A stretch of DNA of 64,000 nt from Fodinicurvata fenggangensis DSM 21160 (lineage in GTDB: Bacteria; Pseudomonadota; Alphaproteobacteria; Kiloniellales; DSM-21159). The position numbers and the translations under genes were made by a program. Within the stretch, counting starts at the first letter, position 1. Each line of letters begins with the position of its first letter. The notes below the pieces were generated by a model. It searched no databases. It was not told the origin of the DNA and worked only from the letters and a program-made list of their open reading frames with translations. The stretch spans positions 186,001 to 250,000 of the forward strand of contig NZ_JMLV01000001.1 in assembly GCF_000686045.1 (NCBI RefSeq), read 5' to 3'. This document shows positions 9,132-18,629 of this stretch, one piece after another.

Positions 9132-10274
9132 TCACGCCGACCAGGGCTGGAAGTGCTTGCTGAGTGTCAATGCCTGGGCGTGGTAGGACGAGCCAATGCC
9201 TGCGCCATAGAGTTGCTCTGGCCGGCCGGCAAGCTTTTCATAGACAAGGCGTCCTACGGCCTGGCCGTCCTCCAGAACGAAAGGCACTTCGTGCGAGCGG
9301 ACTTCCAGTACGGCGCGCGTGCCGCCACTGCGTTCTTCCTGCCAGCCGAAACCGGGATCGAAGAAGCCGGCGTAATGCACCCGAAACTCGCCGATCTGGG
9401 TGTCATAGGGGACCATTTCCGCAGCATAGTCGGGGGGGATGCGCACACTTTCCCTTGAAGCCAGGATGTAGAACTCGTTGGGATCCAGGATCAACTGGTT
9501 GCGTGGACTTACATAAAGCGGATCCCAGTACTCCCGGGGGTCATAGGCGCCGATCCGGGACAGGTCGACCACGGAGGTGTGGCGTTTTGCCCTGAAACCA
9601 ATCAGTTGGGTTTCTGCCTTGCCCCTCAGGTCCACCGTGAAGACAAGTCCCTTGCGGATTTCGGCTGTTCCGGGCTGTTCTCCGTTCTCGCCAACGATAC
9701 CGGCTTCCTCGTGCAGGCGCTGCAGGTCGCCGTCATCCATATCGGGTTGGCCATGCCTGAGGCGCAGCTGGTTCAGCCGCACTCTAGGACGCACGAGCAC
9801 GCTGAAGGCGTTGGGGGCTATTTCGGCGTAGAGGGGGCCAGTGTAGCCCTCGGGAACCTGGTCGAATTGCTCGGTGTTGTCGGCAATCAGACGCGTAAAG
9901 ACATTCAGCCGGCCGGTTGAGGACTTGGGATTTGCCAAGCCGGAAATGCCTTCTGGCAGGGCAAGAGCTTCCTGCAAAGGCACGATATAGACGCAGCCCA
10001 CCTCAAGCACGGCACCGTTGGTCAGATCGATCTCGTGCATCGAGAGCTCCGCGATGCGTTCGCGAACCGTCTTGTCACGCCCTGGCAGGAAACTGGCGCG
10101 GACACGATAGGCAGTGCGTCCAAGCTGCAGGTCAAGGCTGGCAGGTTGGATCTGCTCCTCGAGAGTGTCCGTGTCGGATTTGATGGCGCCCTTCCGGACC
10201 AGTTCCGTTATGGCCTGGTCGGGCAGGATGCCCCCTCCCATTTCCTGGGCAGTTTGCAGCTTTGTCGTGGCCAC
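9132..10274 (-). CDS. dCTP deaminase, long two-domain form
   Basis: A protein of about 380 residues matching the long alphaproteobacterial 2'-deoxycytidine 5'-triphosphate deaminase family, which deaminates dCTP to dUTP in pyrimidine deoxynucleotide supply. Two DCD/dUTPase-like halves are visible. The first holds IQPASLDLQLGRTAYRV and the second contains SVVDLSRIGAYDPREYW and EFYILASRESVRIP. The signature GRLNVFTRLIADNTEQFD lies between them. The GTG at 10274 is preferred because a strong AAGGGAGG lies about eight bases upstream. In-frame ATGs at 10241 and 10346 lack such a site. It diverges from the HDAC-like gene. Confidence 0.85.
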   Translation of the reverse strand: MATTKLQTAQEMGGGILPDQAITELVRKGAIKSDTDTLEEQIQPASLDLQLGRTAYRVRASFLPGRDKTVRERIAELSMHEIDLTNGAVLEVGCVYIVPLQEALALPEGISGLANPKSSTGRLNVFTRLIADNTEQFDQVPEGYTGPLYAEIAPNAFSVLVRPRVRLNQLRLRHGQPDMDDGDLQRLHEEAGIVGENGEQPGTAEIRKGLVFTVDLRGKAETQLIGFRAKRHTSVVDLSRIGAYDPREYWDPLYVSPRNQLILDPNEFYILASRESVRIPPDYAAEMVPYDTQIGEFRVHYAGFFDPGFGWQEERSGGTRAVLEVRSHEVPFVLEDGQAVGRLVYEKLAGRPEQLYGAGIGSSYHAQALTLSKHFQPWSA

Positions 10275-10394
10275 CGGCCGGTCCTCCCTTGTAAACTGTA
10301 TGTTCGTAGCAGTGAGATCATTCCCGGGCAACGCCTTGGCAGCCATGATCGCGCTTATCTGCAAAATGAATTCCAGCCCTGGGACGGCATCTCT

Positions 10395-11324
10395 ATGAGC
10401 ACATTCCTGTATACCCATGAAGCCTGCCTGCGCCACGATACGGGGCGCGCTCACCCGGAAAACCCCGAACGTTTGCGCGCCGTCCTGCGGGAGCTGGACA
10501 AAGAAGAATTCCAGACGCTTGAACGTCGTGAGGCGCCGCTGGCCACGCGGGAACAGATTTCCAGGGTCCACCCAGAAGCTTATATCGACCGTGTCTTCGG
10601 TGCCATCCCGGAGGAAGGACATGCCTCCCTGGATGGAGATACCGTGCTGTCACCGGATTCGGGCGAGGCTGCGCTCAGGGCGGCAGGGGCCGCCTGTGCG
10701 GCCGTGGATGCTGTCATGTCCGGAGAAGCTAGGAATGCCTTCTGTGCCGTGCGGCCACCAGGCCATCATGCCGAACCAAGCCAGGCCATGGGATTCTGCC
10801 TGTTCAGCAACGCAGCCGTTGCCGCCCAGCATGCCAGGGCAGCGCATAAGGTGCACCGCATCGCCGTTGTAGACTTCGATGTGCATCACGGAAACGGGAC
10901 GCAGGCTGCCTTCTGGGATGACCCGGACCTCTTGCTGATCTCGACGCATCAGATGCCACTCTACCCCGGGACAGGTGCAGCATCGGAACGTGGGGCGGCG
11001 AGCAACATCCTGAACATTCCGCTGCCTACCGGGTCGGGTTCACAGGAATTTCGCGAAGCCTTTTCAAGCATTGTCCTGCCGCGACTGTCCTCCTTTGCAC
11101 CGGATTTTGTTTTCATCTCGGCGGGGTTTGACGCACACGAAGCCGATCCGCTTGCTGGACTGAAGCTGCACGAGGATGATTTTGCCTGGGCGACCGAGGA
11201 GATTCTCGAGGCGGCCCAGCATGGCTGTGGCGGCCGGGTTGTCTCGCTGCTGGAGGGCGGGTACGACTTACAGGCACTGGGGCGGTCTGCGGCCGCGCAT
11301 GTCCGCGCCTTGATGCAGTCCTGA
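10395..11324 (+). CDS. Histone deacetylase family protein
   Basis: A 309-residue zinc hydrolase of the HDAC/AcuC/acetylpolyamine amidohydrolase superfamily. Motifs in order are HPENPERL near the start, RPPGHHAE with the paired active-site histidines near residue 120, and DFDVHHGNGTQ with the zinc Asp and His near 160. SAGFDAHEADPL supplies the third ligand near 245. The C-terminal LEGGYDL is also typical. The physiological substrate (protein acetyl-lysine, acetylpolyamine or another amide) cannot be told. It is the first gene of a run through xseB, ispA, dxs, a MATE gene and tlyA, 22 bases ahead of xseB. Confidence 0.9.
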   Translation: MSTFLYTHEACLRHDTGRAHPENPERLRAVLRELDKEEFQTLERREAPLATREQISRVHPEAYIDRVFGAIPEEGHASLDGDTVLSPDSGEAALRAAGAACAAVDAVMSGEARNAFCAVRPPGHHAEPSQAMGFCLFSNAAVAAQHARAAHKVHRIAVVDFDVHHGNGTQAAFWDDPDLLLISTHQMPLYPGTGAASERGAASNILNIPLPTGSGSQEFREAFSSIVLPRLSSFAPDFVFISAGFDAHEADPLAGLKLHEDDFAWATEEILEAAQHGCGGRVVSLLEGGYDLQALGRSAAAHVRALMQS

Positions 11325-11346
11325 AATTTACGGGAAGACAACTGGC

Positions 11347-11598
11347 ATGAGTGAACAGACGAGCGAGAAGGACATCACGGAGATGAACTTCGAGGAAGCC
11401 CTCGAGGAACTGAAGCAGATTGTCACGCGCCTGGAAAAGGGAGAAGGGCGCCTGGACGAGGCGATAGATGCCTATGAGCGCGGCGCCAGGCTCAAGGCGC
11501 ATTGTGAACTGAAATTGCGCGAGGCTCAGGCCAAGATCGAGAAGATTGGCATGGGGCCTGATGGTACGCCCCAGACCGAGCCGTTGGACCAGAACTGA
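11347..11598 (+). CDS. xseB: Exodeoxyribonuclease VII small subunit
   Basis: An 83-residue helical protein matching XseB. The characteristic FEEALEELKQIVTRLEKGE and LDEAIDAYERGARL form the two-helix hairpin that assembles on the XseA large subunit. It is part of a cytoplasmic single-strand DNA nuclease. The large-subunit gene is not in this window, which is normal since xseA is usually unlinked. Pairing with ispA and dxs downstream is a widely conserved bacterial arrangement. Confidence 0.93.
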   Translation: MSEQTSEKDITEMNFEEALEELKQIVTRLEKGEGRLDEAIDAYERGARLKAHCELKLREAQAKIEKIGMGPDGTPQTEPLDQN

Positions 11599-11624
11599 TC
11601 TCCGTGGTTACGGAGCGAGAGTCC

Positions 11625-12509
11625 ATGCAGGAGCGACTGGCGCGAACCGCGGAACGAGTCGAGGCAGAACTTGATTGCCTGCTGACCGTCCCCCAGGACG
11701 CCCGGGCTACGCTGGTTGAGGCCATGCGTTATGCCGTACTGGGGGGAGGGAAGCGCCTACGGCCCTTCCTGCTGCTTGAGAGTGCCGGCCTGTTCGAGGT
11801 TCCGGAAGACAGGTCACTACGTGCGGCGGCGGCCCTGGAGATGGTTCATGGATACAGCCTGGTACATGATGACCTGCCGGCCATGGACGACAGTGAATTG
11901 CGCCGCGGACACTTGACGGTTCACCGGGCGTTTGACGAGGCAACGGCGATCCTGGCTGGTGACAGCCTGTTGACGGAAGCCTTTGGGCTGCTCGGCGGTG
12001 CCGCAACCCATCCCGATGCCACCATTCGGCTGAAACTTGTTCAGGATCTAAGTACGGCCGCAGGCATGAATGGAATGGCCGGCGGACAGGCGCTCGACCT
12101 GGCTGCCGAAAAGGCTCGGCAGCCGTTGGACCTGGACGAGATCATTGCCCTGCAGGCCCGCAAGACCGGAGCGCTGATCATCTATGCCTGTACGGCCGGG
12201 GCCGATCTTGGCCAGGCGGATCAAAATGCACGTACGGCACTTGCGCAATATGGCGAGAAGCTGGGACTGGCTTTCCAAATTGCGGACGATCTTCTTGACT
12301 ACACAGGCAACCAGGCGGAAACGGGCAAGCCCGTTGGCCGTGATGCCGGTCGTGGCAAGGCTACCTTTGTCGACCTACTGGGCGCGGACGGGGCGCAGGA
12401 AAAGGCGGCCGAGCTACTTGAGCAAGCCTGGGAAAGCCTTGATCTTTTCGGAGCAAAAGCCGATTTTCTGCGAGCTGTAACCGTTTTTGTACTCGAACGA
12501 AAAGCGTGA
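11625..12509 (+). CDS. ispA: Farnesyl diphosphate synthase
   Basis: A trans-isoprenyl diphosphate synthase of about 294 residues that condenses isopentenyl and dimethylallyl/geranyl diphosphate to farnesyl diphosphate. The first aspartate-rich motif is [14 protein letters not shown], preceded by [10 protein letters not shown], and the second is FQIADDLLD. The [10 protein letters not shown] substrate-binding segment lies near residue 45. The ATG at 11625 has GGAG upstream at 11612-11615; an in-frame GTG at 11604 would add seven residues and lacks a ribosome site. It feeds on the isoprenoid building blocks whose synthesis begins with the next gene, dxs. Confidence 0.92.
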   Translation: MQERLARTAERVEAELDCLLTVPQDARATLVEAMRYAVLGGGKRLRPFLLLESAGLFEVPEDRSLRAAAALEMVHGYSLVHDDLPAMDDSELRRGHLTVHRAFDEATAILAGDSLLTEAFGLLGGAATHPDATIRLKLVQDLSTAAGMNGMAGGQALDLAAEKARQPLDLDEIIALQARKTGALIIYACTAGADLGQADQNARTALAQYGEKLGLAFQIADDLLDYTGNQAETGKPVGRDAGRGKATFVDLLGADGAQEKAAELLEQAWESLDLFGAKADFLRAVTVFVLERKA

Positions 12510-12579
12510 AGGCTTCAGATGCCCCGAGGTCCTGACCATATGTACAGGTTGGCCCTTAATTGCGCTGCAAGGAGTGATC

Positions 12580-14496
12580 ATGAGTAAGACGCCGCTGTTG
12601 GACAAGGTTTCCTCACCGAGCGATTTGCGTCTGCTCGATGAATCGGACCTGCATGCCTTGGCGGACGAGCTGCGTGAGGAAACCATCGACGCAGTTTCCA
12701 ATACCGGCGGTCATTTGGGTGCCGGGCTTGGGGTGGTCGAGTTGACCTTGGCGCTGCACTACATTTTTGAGACACCCAACGACAAGCTGATCTGGGATGT
12801 CGGGCATCAATGCTATCCGCACAAGATACTCACCGGTCGTCGCGATCGCATCCGTACATTGCGCCAGGAGGGCGGCCTCTCCGGCTTTACCAGCCGCAAG
12901 GAGAGTGTCTATGATCCCTTCGGCGCTGCGCATTCCTCGACGTCCATCTCGGCGGGACTTGGCTATGCCGTGGCACGCGACCTGAAGCATGAGGATTATC
13001 GTGTCGTCTGCGTGATCGGCGATGGTGCCATGTCGGCCGGTATGGCCTATGAGGCGATGAACAACGCCGGCGCCAAGAATTCACGCCTGATCGTCATCCT
13101 GAACGACAATGACATGTCGATCGCCCCGCCCGTGGGGGCCATGAGCGCTCATCTGTCCAAACTGCTGTCATCGCAGTCCTATCAGTCCGTGCGCAATTTC
13201 GGGAAAAGCCTCTCCCAGCGTTTCCCCAGCCCATTCCAGAAAGCGGCCCAGCGTGCCGAGGAATATGCCCGGGGGTTCCTGACCGGCGGAACATTGTTCG
13301 AGGAACTGGGCTTCTACTATGTCGGGCCGGTGGACGGGCATAACCTCGATCACCTCTTGCCGATCCTCAAGAATGTTCGTGATGCCGAGCATGACGGGCC
13401 AATCCTGGTGCATGCCGTGACCCAGAAGGGCAAGGGGTATGCACCTGCCGAAGAGGCCGAGGACAAGTACCATGGCGTAGCCAAGTTCGATGTGGTCACC
13501 GGCAAGCAGGCCAAGGGCGAGCCGAAGGCACCTTCCTATACTTCAGTCTATGCCAAGGCCCTCATAAGCGAGGCCGAGCGGGATGAATCGGTTGTCGCCA
13601 TCACGGCCGCCATGCCCTCAGGTACGGGTCTGGACAAGTTCGGCGAGCGCTTCCCTGAACGTACCTTCGACGTTGGGATTGCCGAGCAGCATGGTGTGAC
13701 TTTCTGTGCCGGACTGGCGGCGGCCGGCATGAAGCCCTTTGCCACCATCTATTCGACCTTCCTGCAGCGTGCTTACGACCAGGTGGTGCATGACGTGGCG
13801 ATCCAGTCGCTTCCAGTCCGTTTCGCGATTGATCGTGCCGGATTGGTAGGCGCGGATGGCGCAACTCACCAAGGTTCCTACGATATCACCTATCTGGGAT
13901 GTCTGCCCGGGTTCGTATTGATGGCGGCCGCCGATGAGGCCGAGTTGATGCACATGGTGGCGACCCAGATGCAGATCGATGATCGGCCTTCGGCCTTGCG
14001 CTATCCAAGAGGCGAGGGAAGGGGCGTGGAGATGCCCGACCAGGGCACAGCTCTGGAGATCGGCAAGGGGCGTGTGCTTCGCGAGGGCACGAAGGTGGCC
14101 ATCCTCTCCTATGGCGGCCGAATGGGAGAAGCGCTGAAAGCTGCCGATGAACTGGCAACCCGCGGTCTGTCCGCCACAGTTGCCGATGCGCGCTTTGCCA
14201 AGCCCCTGGATCATGACCTGATACGTCGGCTTGCTTCCGAGCACGAGGTGCTCCTGACCCTGGAAGAGGGGGCGATTGGCGGTTTTGGAAGCCATGTCCT
14301 GCAATGGCTGGCTGGTGAAGGTCTTCTGGAAAGCGGTGCCAAGGTACGCCCACTTTGCCTGCCTGACCGATTCATCGACCACGGAAAACCTGAAAAGCAA
14401 TACCAGGAGGTCGGGTTGGCTGCGGACGGCATCGTGTCATCGGCCTTGCGGGCCATGGGCTACAACGACGCCGATATTCGACCCGCCACGGCATGA
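12580..14496 (+). CDS. dxs: 1-deoxy-D-xylulose-5-phosphate synthase
   Basis: A 638-residue thiamine-diphosphate enzyme that joins pyruvate and glyceraldehyde-3-phosphate, the first step of the MEP isoprenoid pathway. The thiamine-binding [18 protein letters not shown] lies near residue 147, and [17 protein letters not shown] holds the catalytic Glu near 365. [15 protein letters not shown] follows. The length equals the family norm. The ATG at 12580 has AAGGAG at 12569-12574; the frame continues upstream into the ispA end but that extension has no support. It overlaps the MATE gene by four bases. Confidence 0.96.
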   Translation: MSKTPLLDKVSSPSDLRLLDESDLHALADELREETIDAVSNTGGHLGAGLGVVELTLALHYIFETPNDKLIWDVGHQCYPHKILTGRRDRIRTLRQEGGLSGFTSRKESVYDPFGAAHSSTSISAGLGYAVARDLKHEDYRVVCVIGDGAMSAGMAYEAMNNAGAKNSRLIVILNDNDMSIAPPVGAMSAHLSKLLSSQSYQSVRNFGKSLSQRFPSPFQKAAQRAEEYARGFLTGGTLFEELGFYYVGPVDGHNLDHLLPILKNVRDAEHDGPILVHAVTQKGKGYAPAEEAEDKYHGVAKFDVVTGKQAKGEPKAPSYTSVYAKALISEAERDESVVAITAAMPSGTGLDKFGERFPERTFDVGIAEQHGVTFCAGLAAAGMKPFATIYSTFLQRAYDQVVHDVAIQSLPVRFAIDRAGLVGADGATHQGSYDITYLGCLPGFVLMAAADEAELMHMVATQMQIDDRPSALRYPRGEGRGVEMPDQGTALEIGKGRVLREGTKVAILSYGGRMGEALKAADELATRGLSATVADARFAKPLDHDLIRRLASEHEVLLTLEEGAIGGFGSHVLQWLAGEGLLESGAKVRPLCLPDRFIDHGKPEKQYQEVGLAADGIVSSALRAMGYNDADIRPATA

Positions 14497-15929
14497 AGCG
14501 CTTCCGTCTGCCTTGGGCAGTCAGGCTTCTGGGAAGAGGGTATCGCAGGCGGCACCGTCTGACAGATTGGAAAACCGAACTGAAGGCAACCCTGCGACTG
14601 GCGCTGCCTCTGGTCGCCCTTCAGCTTGGCCAGGTCGCGATCGAGACCACAGACGTCGTGATGATGGGTTGGCTGGGGCAGGACTCCCTGGCCGCTGGGG
14701 CACTGGCCGTCCATGTCTTCATGTTCTTCTGGCTCTTCACTTTGGGCGTACTGTCCGCTGTTGCCCCCATGATATCCCAAGCGATCGGTGCGCTTGATGA
14801 AGTCGGTGCACGCCGGACTGTCCGCCAAGGCCTGTGGGCAGCGGTTCTGGTTTCGCTGCCCTCGATGAGCGTGCTCTGGTACAGCGAGGACCTGTTGCTT
14901 CTGATCGGGCAGACACCGCAGGTTGCCGCAGAAGCACAGACCTACCTGCGTGCTGCACTTTGGGCCTTTCCGGCCAGCATGGGCTTCGTGGTCCTGCGCT
15001 ATTTCATCGCGGCGCTTTCACGGCCCAGGGCCGCCATGGTGGCCATGCTGTCCTGTGTCCTGTTGAACATTGGGCTTAATGCCCTGCTGATGTTCGGGAT
15101 GCTTGGCTTTCCGCGCCTGGAGTTGCTGGGCGCTGGCATCAGTACAGCTGTTGTACACACGGCGATGTTCCTGGGGCTGTTGGTTTATGTCCTGAAGGAT
15201 TCGCAGTTCCGCAGGTATGACCTGCTGGTCCGTTTCTGGAAGCCGGACTGGCAACGCTTCAGACAGTTGCTGGCACTTGGCCTGCCCATCGGCATGGTCC
15301 TGATGAGTGAAGCCGGCCTGTTTGCTGTCTCCTCGCTCATGATGGGCTGGTTGGGGACGACAGCTCTGGCCGCTCATGCCGTTGCGATGCAGTGCGCAAC
15401 CGTCACCTTCATGATGCCACTGGGGGTCAGTCAGGCCGCAACCGTGCGTATCGGACTTGCCGCCGGGGCCGGCAGTGCGGAAGGGGTGCGTCAAGCCGGC
15501 TGGATTGCGCTGGCATTGGGCTTGGCATTCATGTCCCTGTCGGCACTGATGTTCGTGACCATTCCGGAGGTCCTCATCGGAGCCTTTCTGAACCCTGATA
15601 ATCCAGATAATGCGGAGGCTTTTGCGCTGGGCATCTCATTCCTGGCCGTTGCCGCTTTTTTCCAATTGGCCGATGCCGGTCAGGTGGTGGGCGGCGGCAT
15701 GTTGCGCGGCCTGAGTGATACACGGATTCCCATGATCTATGCTGGCCTGGGGTATTGGGGCGTTGGCATTGGAACTGCCTGGGTGTTGGCCTTCCCACTG
15801 GATTATGGAGGAGAAGGCATCTGGATGGGGCTTGCTGTGGGACTGACGACCGTGGCGATCATGGCGATCTGGCGTTTCAGCCGGCGTAGCGAGCTGGGGC
15901 TGCTTGAAAAGGCGGTTTACAGGGGATGA
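14493..15929 (+). CDS. MATE family multidrug/metabolite efflux transporter
   Basis: A 478-residue inner-membrane protein with about 12 hydrophobic helices in two repeats, a NorM-like MATE exporter using a Na+ or H+ gradient. Family features include the first-repeat [24 protein letters not shown] and the second-repeat [24 protein letters not shown]. The start overlaps the dxs stop by four bases (ATGA) and the stop overlaps tlyA likewise, so it is translated as part of the isoprenoid operon. The exported substrate is unknown. A transporter at this position interrupts the usual dxs-tlyA adjacency. Confidence 0.9.
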   Translation: MKRFRLPWAVRLLGRGYRRRHRLTDWKTELKATLRLALPLVALQLGQVAIETTDVVMMGWLGQDSLAAGALAVHVFMFFWLFTLGVLSAVAPMISQAIGALDEVGARRTVRQGLWAAVLVSLPSMSVLWYSEDLLLLIGQTPQVAAEAQTYLRAALWAFPASMGFVVLRYFIAALSRPRAAMVAMLSCVLLNIGLNALLMFGMLGFPRLELLGAGISTAVVHTAMFLGLLVYVLKDSQFRRYDLLVRFWKPDWQRFRQLLALGLPIGMVLMSEAGLFAVSSLMMGWLGTTALAAHAVAMQCATVTFMMPLGVSQAATVRIGLAAGAGSAEGVRQAGWIALALGLAFMSLSALMFVTIPEVLIGAFLNPDNPDNAEAFALGISFLAVAAFFQLADAGQVVGGGMLRGLSDTRIPMIYAGLGYWGVGIGTAWVLAFPLDYGGEGIWMGLAVGLTTVAIMAIWRFSRRSELGLLEKAVYRG

Positions 15930-16666
15930 CCAGGGATCGTGCCGACCGATTGATGGTTCGCCAAGGCCTTGTTCCCAGTCGGGAACAGGCACAAGCATTG
16001 ATCGCAGCTGGGCACGTCCTGGCGGATGGAAAACATGTGACCAAGGCCAGCCAGAAGTTGCCGGATGATTGCGTGTTGCTGCTTGAAGGCGCCGGGCCCA
16101 TGCGGGTTTCACGGGCGGGCGAGAAACTCGATCATGCCCTGGCGCATTTCAACCTGGAAGTTGGCGGAACAGTATGCCTGGATATCGGAGCCTCCACGGG
16201 CGGCTTTACCGAAGTCCTGCTCCGCGAGGGGGCCCGTAGGGTTTATGCCGTGGATGTCGGCCATGATCAGCTTGCCGAAATGCTCAAGCGGGATTCACGA
16301 GTCGTTTCCCTGGAGGGGGTAAATGCGCGCTACCTGAGCAGGGCGGAAGTTCCGGAGCCGATCGACGTCCTGGTTTGCGACGCCAGTTTCATCTCATTGG
16401 CCAAGGCACTGGAAAAAGCCATTTATTTCGTGCGCCCGGGCGGGATCATGATAGCGCTTGTAAAGCCACAATTCGAAGTGGGGCGTGACAGGGTTGGCAA
16501 GGGGGGACTGGTTCGTGATCGCGCGCTTCACGAGGAAGTTTGCAGCACGGCGATTGCGTGGCTGGAATCGCTGCCCGGCTGGCGTTCTCTGGGTTTGGCG
16601 GACAGTCCCATAACGGGCACCCAGGGCAACCGGGAGTTCCTCATGGCAGGTGTTCGGGATCGCTGA
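15926..16666 (+). CDS. tlyA: TlyA family rRNA (cytidine-2'-O)-methyltransferase
   Basis: A 246-residue protein with an N-terminal S4 RNA-binding domain (residues about 4-60, RADRLMVRQGLVPSREQAQ) and an FtsJ-like Rossmann methyltransferase domain. The SAM-binding loop is CLDIGASTGGFTEVLL near residue 88; the catalytic Lys is in LVKPQFEVGRDRVGKGG. By homology it 2'-O-methylates cytidines in 16S and/or 23S rRNA; TlyA proteins have also been called hemolysins. The start overlaps the MATE stop by four bases. It is the last gene of the block, converging with sppA. Confidence 0.92.
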   Translation: MTRDRADRLMVRQGLVPSREQAQALIAAGHVLADGKHVTKASQKLPDDCVLLLEGAGPMRVSRAGEKLDHALAHFNLEVGGTVCLDIGASTGGFTEVLLREGARRVYAVDVGHDQLAEMLKRDSRVVSLEGVNARYLSRAEVPEPIDVLVCDASFISLAKALEKAIYFVRPGGIMIALVKPQFEVGRDRVGKGGLVRDRALHEEVCSTAIAWLESLPGWRSLGLADSPITGTQGNREFLMAGVRDR

Positions 16667-16686
16667 CCAGGCTGCAGGACCAGGCT

Positions 16687-18522
16687 TTATTGCCCCGTGA
16701 AGCTGTCTTCCTGCAGAAGTCCATGTCGCGGATCCTGGACCAGGTGCTCGATTTTTTCCATGACCGGGGCCAGGCGCTCGCTGAGCAGCAGAATCCGCTC
16801 CAGCCTGGCCAAGGTCTCCGGGCTCTCGATTCCGCCTGCAAGGGATCTGCGGATCCAGTCCTGGAATGCCTTGTCCGGATCCGGGTAGGGGGTCAGTCGT
16901 ACCGGCTCGTCGGCGGGCAGTCCGGCCTCTTCACGAGCGACTTCAATTGCCCGTGGCAAGCCGCCCAGTTCGTCAACAAGGCCCATGGTCAAGGCATCTG
17001 CACCACTCCAGATGCGCCCACCTGCCGCGGCCTCGATTTCGTCTTCCGTCAGATCACGTCCCTCGGCGACCTTTTTTGTGAAGTCACTGTAGACACGGTC
17101 CAGACTATCCTGGAATCGCTGCCATTGTTCCCTGTCGAAATCACTGTTCATGCTCCAGATATCGGCATTCTCTCCAGCTTGAGGGCCATCCCAATTTATG
17201 CCCAGGCGGTCCCATAGGCCGGACAGCACCAGCTTTCCACCAGCCACTCCGATGGACCCTGTGACACTGCCCGGAAGGGCCAGAATCCGGTCGGCCGGGG
17301 CGGCGATGAAATAGCCGCCACTCGCAGCCGTGGAAGCCATCGAGACAATGACTGGACGCCCACTTTCACGCGCCTTGGTCACTTCACGCCAGATTGTGTC
17401 AGAGGCGACATAGGAGCCACCCGGACTGTCGATCCGCAGGATGATGGCTTTCACGTTCTCATTTGCCGCGGCATTTGCGATGGCACCGCTGATGCGGTCT
17501 GCGGCTGCACCAGGTGTTGAGAGGGCACTGCCATCCGCCTTGCCGAGTGAGATCGGTCCATTCACATGGATCAGGGCAATGGCCGTCTGGTCTTCTTCTG
17601 AGGCTCCGTCCAGTTGGCCATGATAGTCGGCAATCGGATAGAGGGCAGGAGAGTTTCCATTCGAAGAGTCACCTGTATCTTCATCCGAATCGTAGCGCTC
17701 AACCAATTCATCCCAGTAGCCCAGGCGATCCACCAGTTTTGCTTCCAGCGCCTCAGGGGCGGAATAAGGTCCCTGATCGATGAGTTGTCTGGCGCTGTTC
17801 AGATTTATATTACGTCCTTTGGAGATGGCCTCGGCGACTTGAGCGAACCAGGAGTCGAGGAGTTGCTGGACGTTGCTGCGTACCTCGGGGGACATGTCGT
17901 CCCGTGTCATGGCGTCTGCCAGGCCTTTGTATTCTTCCCGCTGGTCGAAGCGCACGCGGATATCCCAGTCTTCCAGGACCTCCGCGAAGTAAGGGGTCTC
18001 CAGCTGAAAACCCAGCAGATCCAGGCTTCCGGAGGGTTGCAGCCAGATCTCGTCCAAGCCGGTGGCCAGGTTGTAGTGCAAGGTTCCATTGCCGGCTTCG
18101 CCGAAGCTTTCGGCAAAACCAATGGCGAACTTGCCGCTTTCCTGGAAGTCGTCGACCAGATTGCGGAGCTCCTGGGAATCGGCTGCACTCAGGCGGCCAT
18201 AGCCAAGCCGGACCACGAGCCCTTCTACGGCGGGATCATCGGCTGCCGCCTCCAGGGCCTCCATGACGTCTATCAAACTCAGTGACCGCCCAAGGCCCGA
18301 GACGGGCAGGTTCGGGCCGGATGGCCCTTGTGACAGCCCATCGGCCGTGTCGAGCATGAGAACCATGCGCGGCGGCAGCTCTTCCTGCCCGGTCCAGTCT
18401 TCGAAGTGACTTTCAAACTGCGTGAAGAGATAGGCAAGGCCGCCAATAAGCAGCAGTGCCAATACCCCGATGCTTGCCAGGAAGCCGACCAGGCATTTGA
18501 GCAGGAAGACGATAAGGCGCAT
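16687..18522 (-). CDS. sppA: Signal peptide peptidase SppA, 67-kDa type
   Basis: A 611-residue membrane-anchored serine protease that cleaves leftover signal peptides in the membrane. One N-terminal helix (about residues 4-32) is followed by two peptidase S49 domains, the long E. coli-like form. The catalytic Lys should be that in REEYKGLADAMTRDDMSPE near residue 198 of the first domain. The nucleophile Ser is in STAASGGYFIAAPAD of the second domain near 397. RIDSPGGSYVASD precedes it. The gene stands alone on the minus strand between tlyA and the RlmD-like gene. Confidence 0.93.
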   Translation of the reverse strand: MRLIVFLLKCLVGFLASIGVLALLLIGGLAYLFTQFESHFEDWTGQEELPPRMVLMLDTADGLSQGPSGPNLPVSGLGRSLSLIDVMEALEAAADDPAVEGLVVRLGYGRLSAADSQELRNLVDDFQESGKFAIGFAESFGEAGNGTLHYNLATGLDEIWLQPSGSLDLLGFQLETPYFAEVLEDWDIRVRFDQREEYKGLADAMTRDDMSPEVRSNVQQLLDSWFAQVAEAISKGRNINLNSARQLIDQGPYSAPEALEAKLVDRLGYWDELVERYDSDEDTGDSSNGNSPALYPIADYHGQLDGASEEDQTAIALIHVNGPISLGKADGSALSTPGAAADRISGAIANAAANENVKAIILRIDSPGGSYVASDTIWREVTKARESGRPVIVSMASTAASGGYFIAAPADRILALPGSVTGSIGVAGGKLVLSGLWDRLGINWDGPQAGENADIWSMNSDFDREQWQRFQDSLDRVYSDFTKKVAEGRDLTEDEIEAAAGGRIWSGADALTMGLVDELGGLPRAIEVAREEAGLPADEPVRLTPYPDPDKAFQDWIRRSLAGGIESPETLARLERILLLSERLAPVMEKIEHLVQDPRHGLLQEDSFTGQ

Positions 18523-18629
18523 GCAGCCGGGCTCCCGGGTGGTTGTTGCAATTCACTGCGACGGTCGTCATACAGCGCATCAAGTCAGTCTTAAACGCCC
18601 TCTGGCCGGAAGGAAAGGGCACGCGAATC

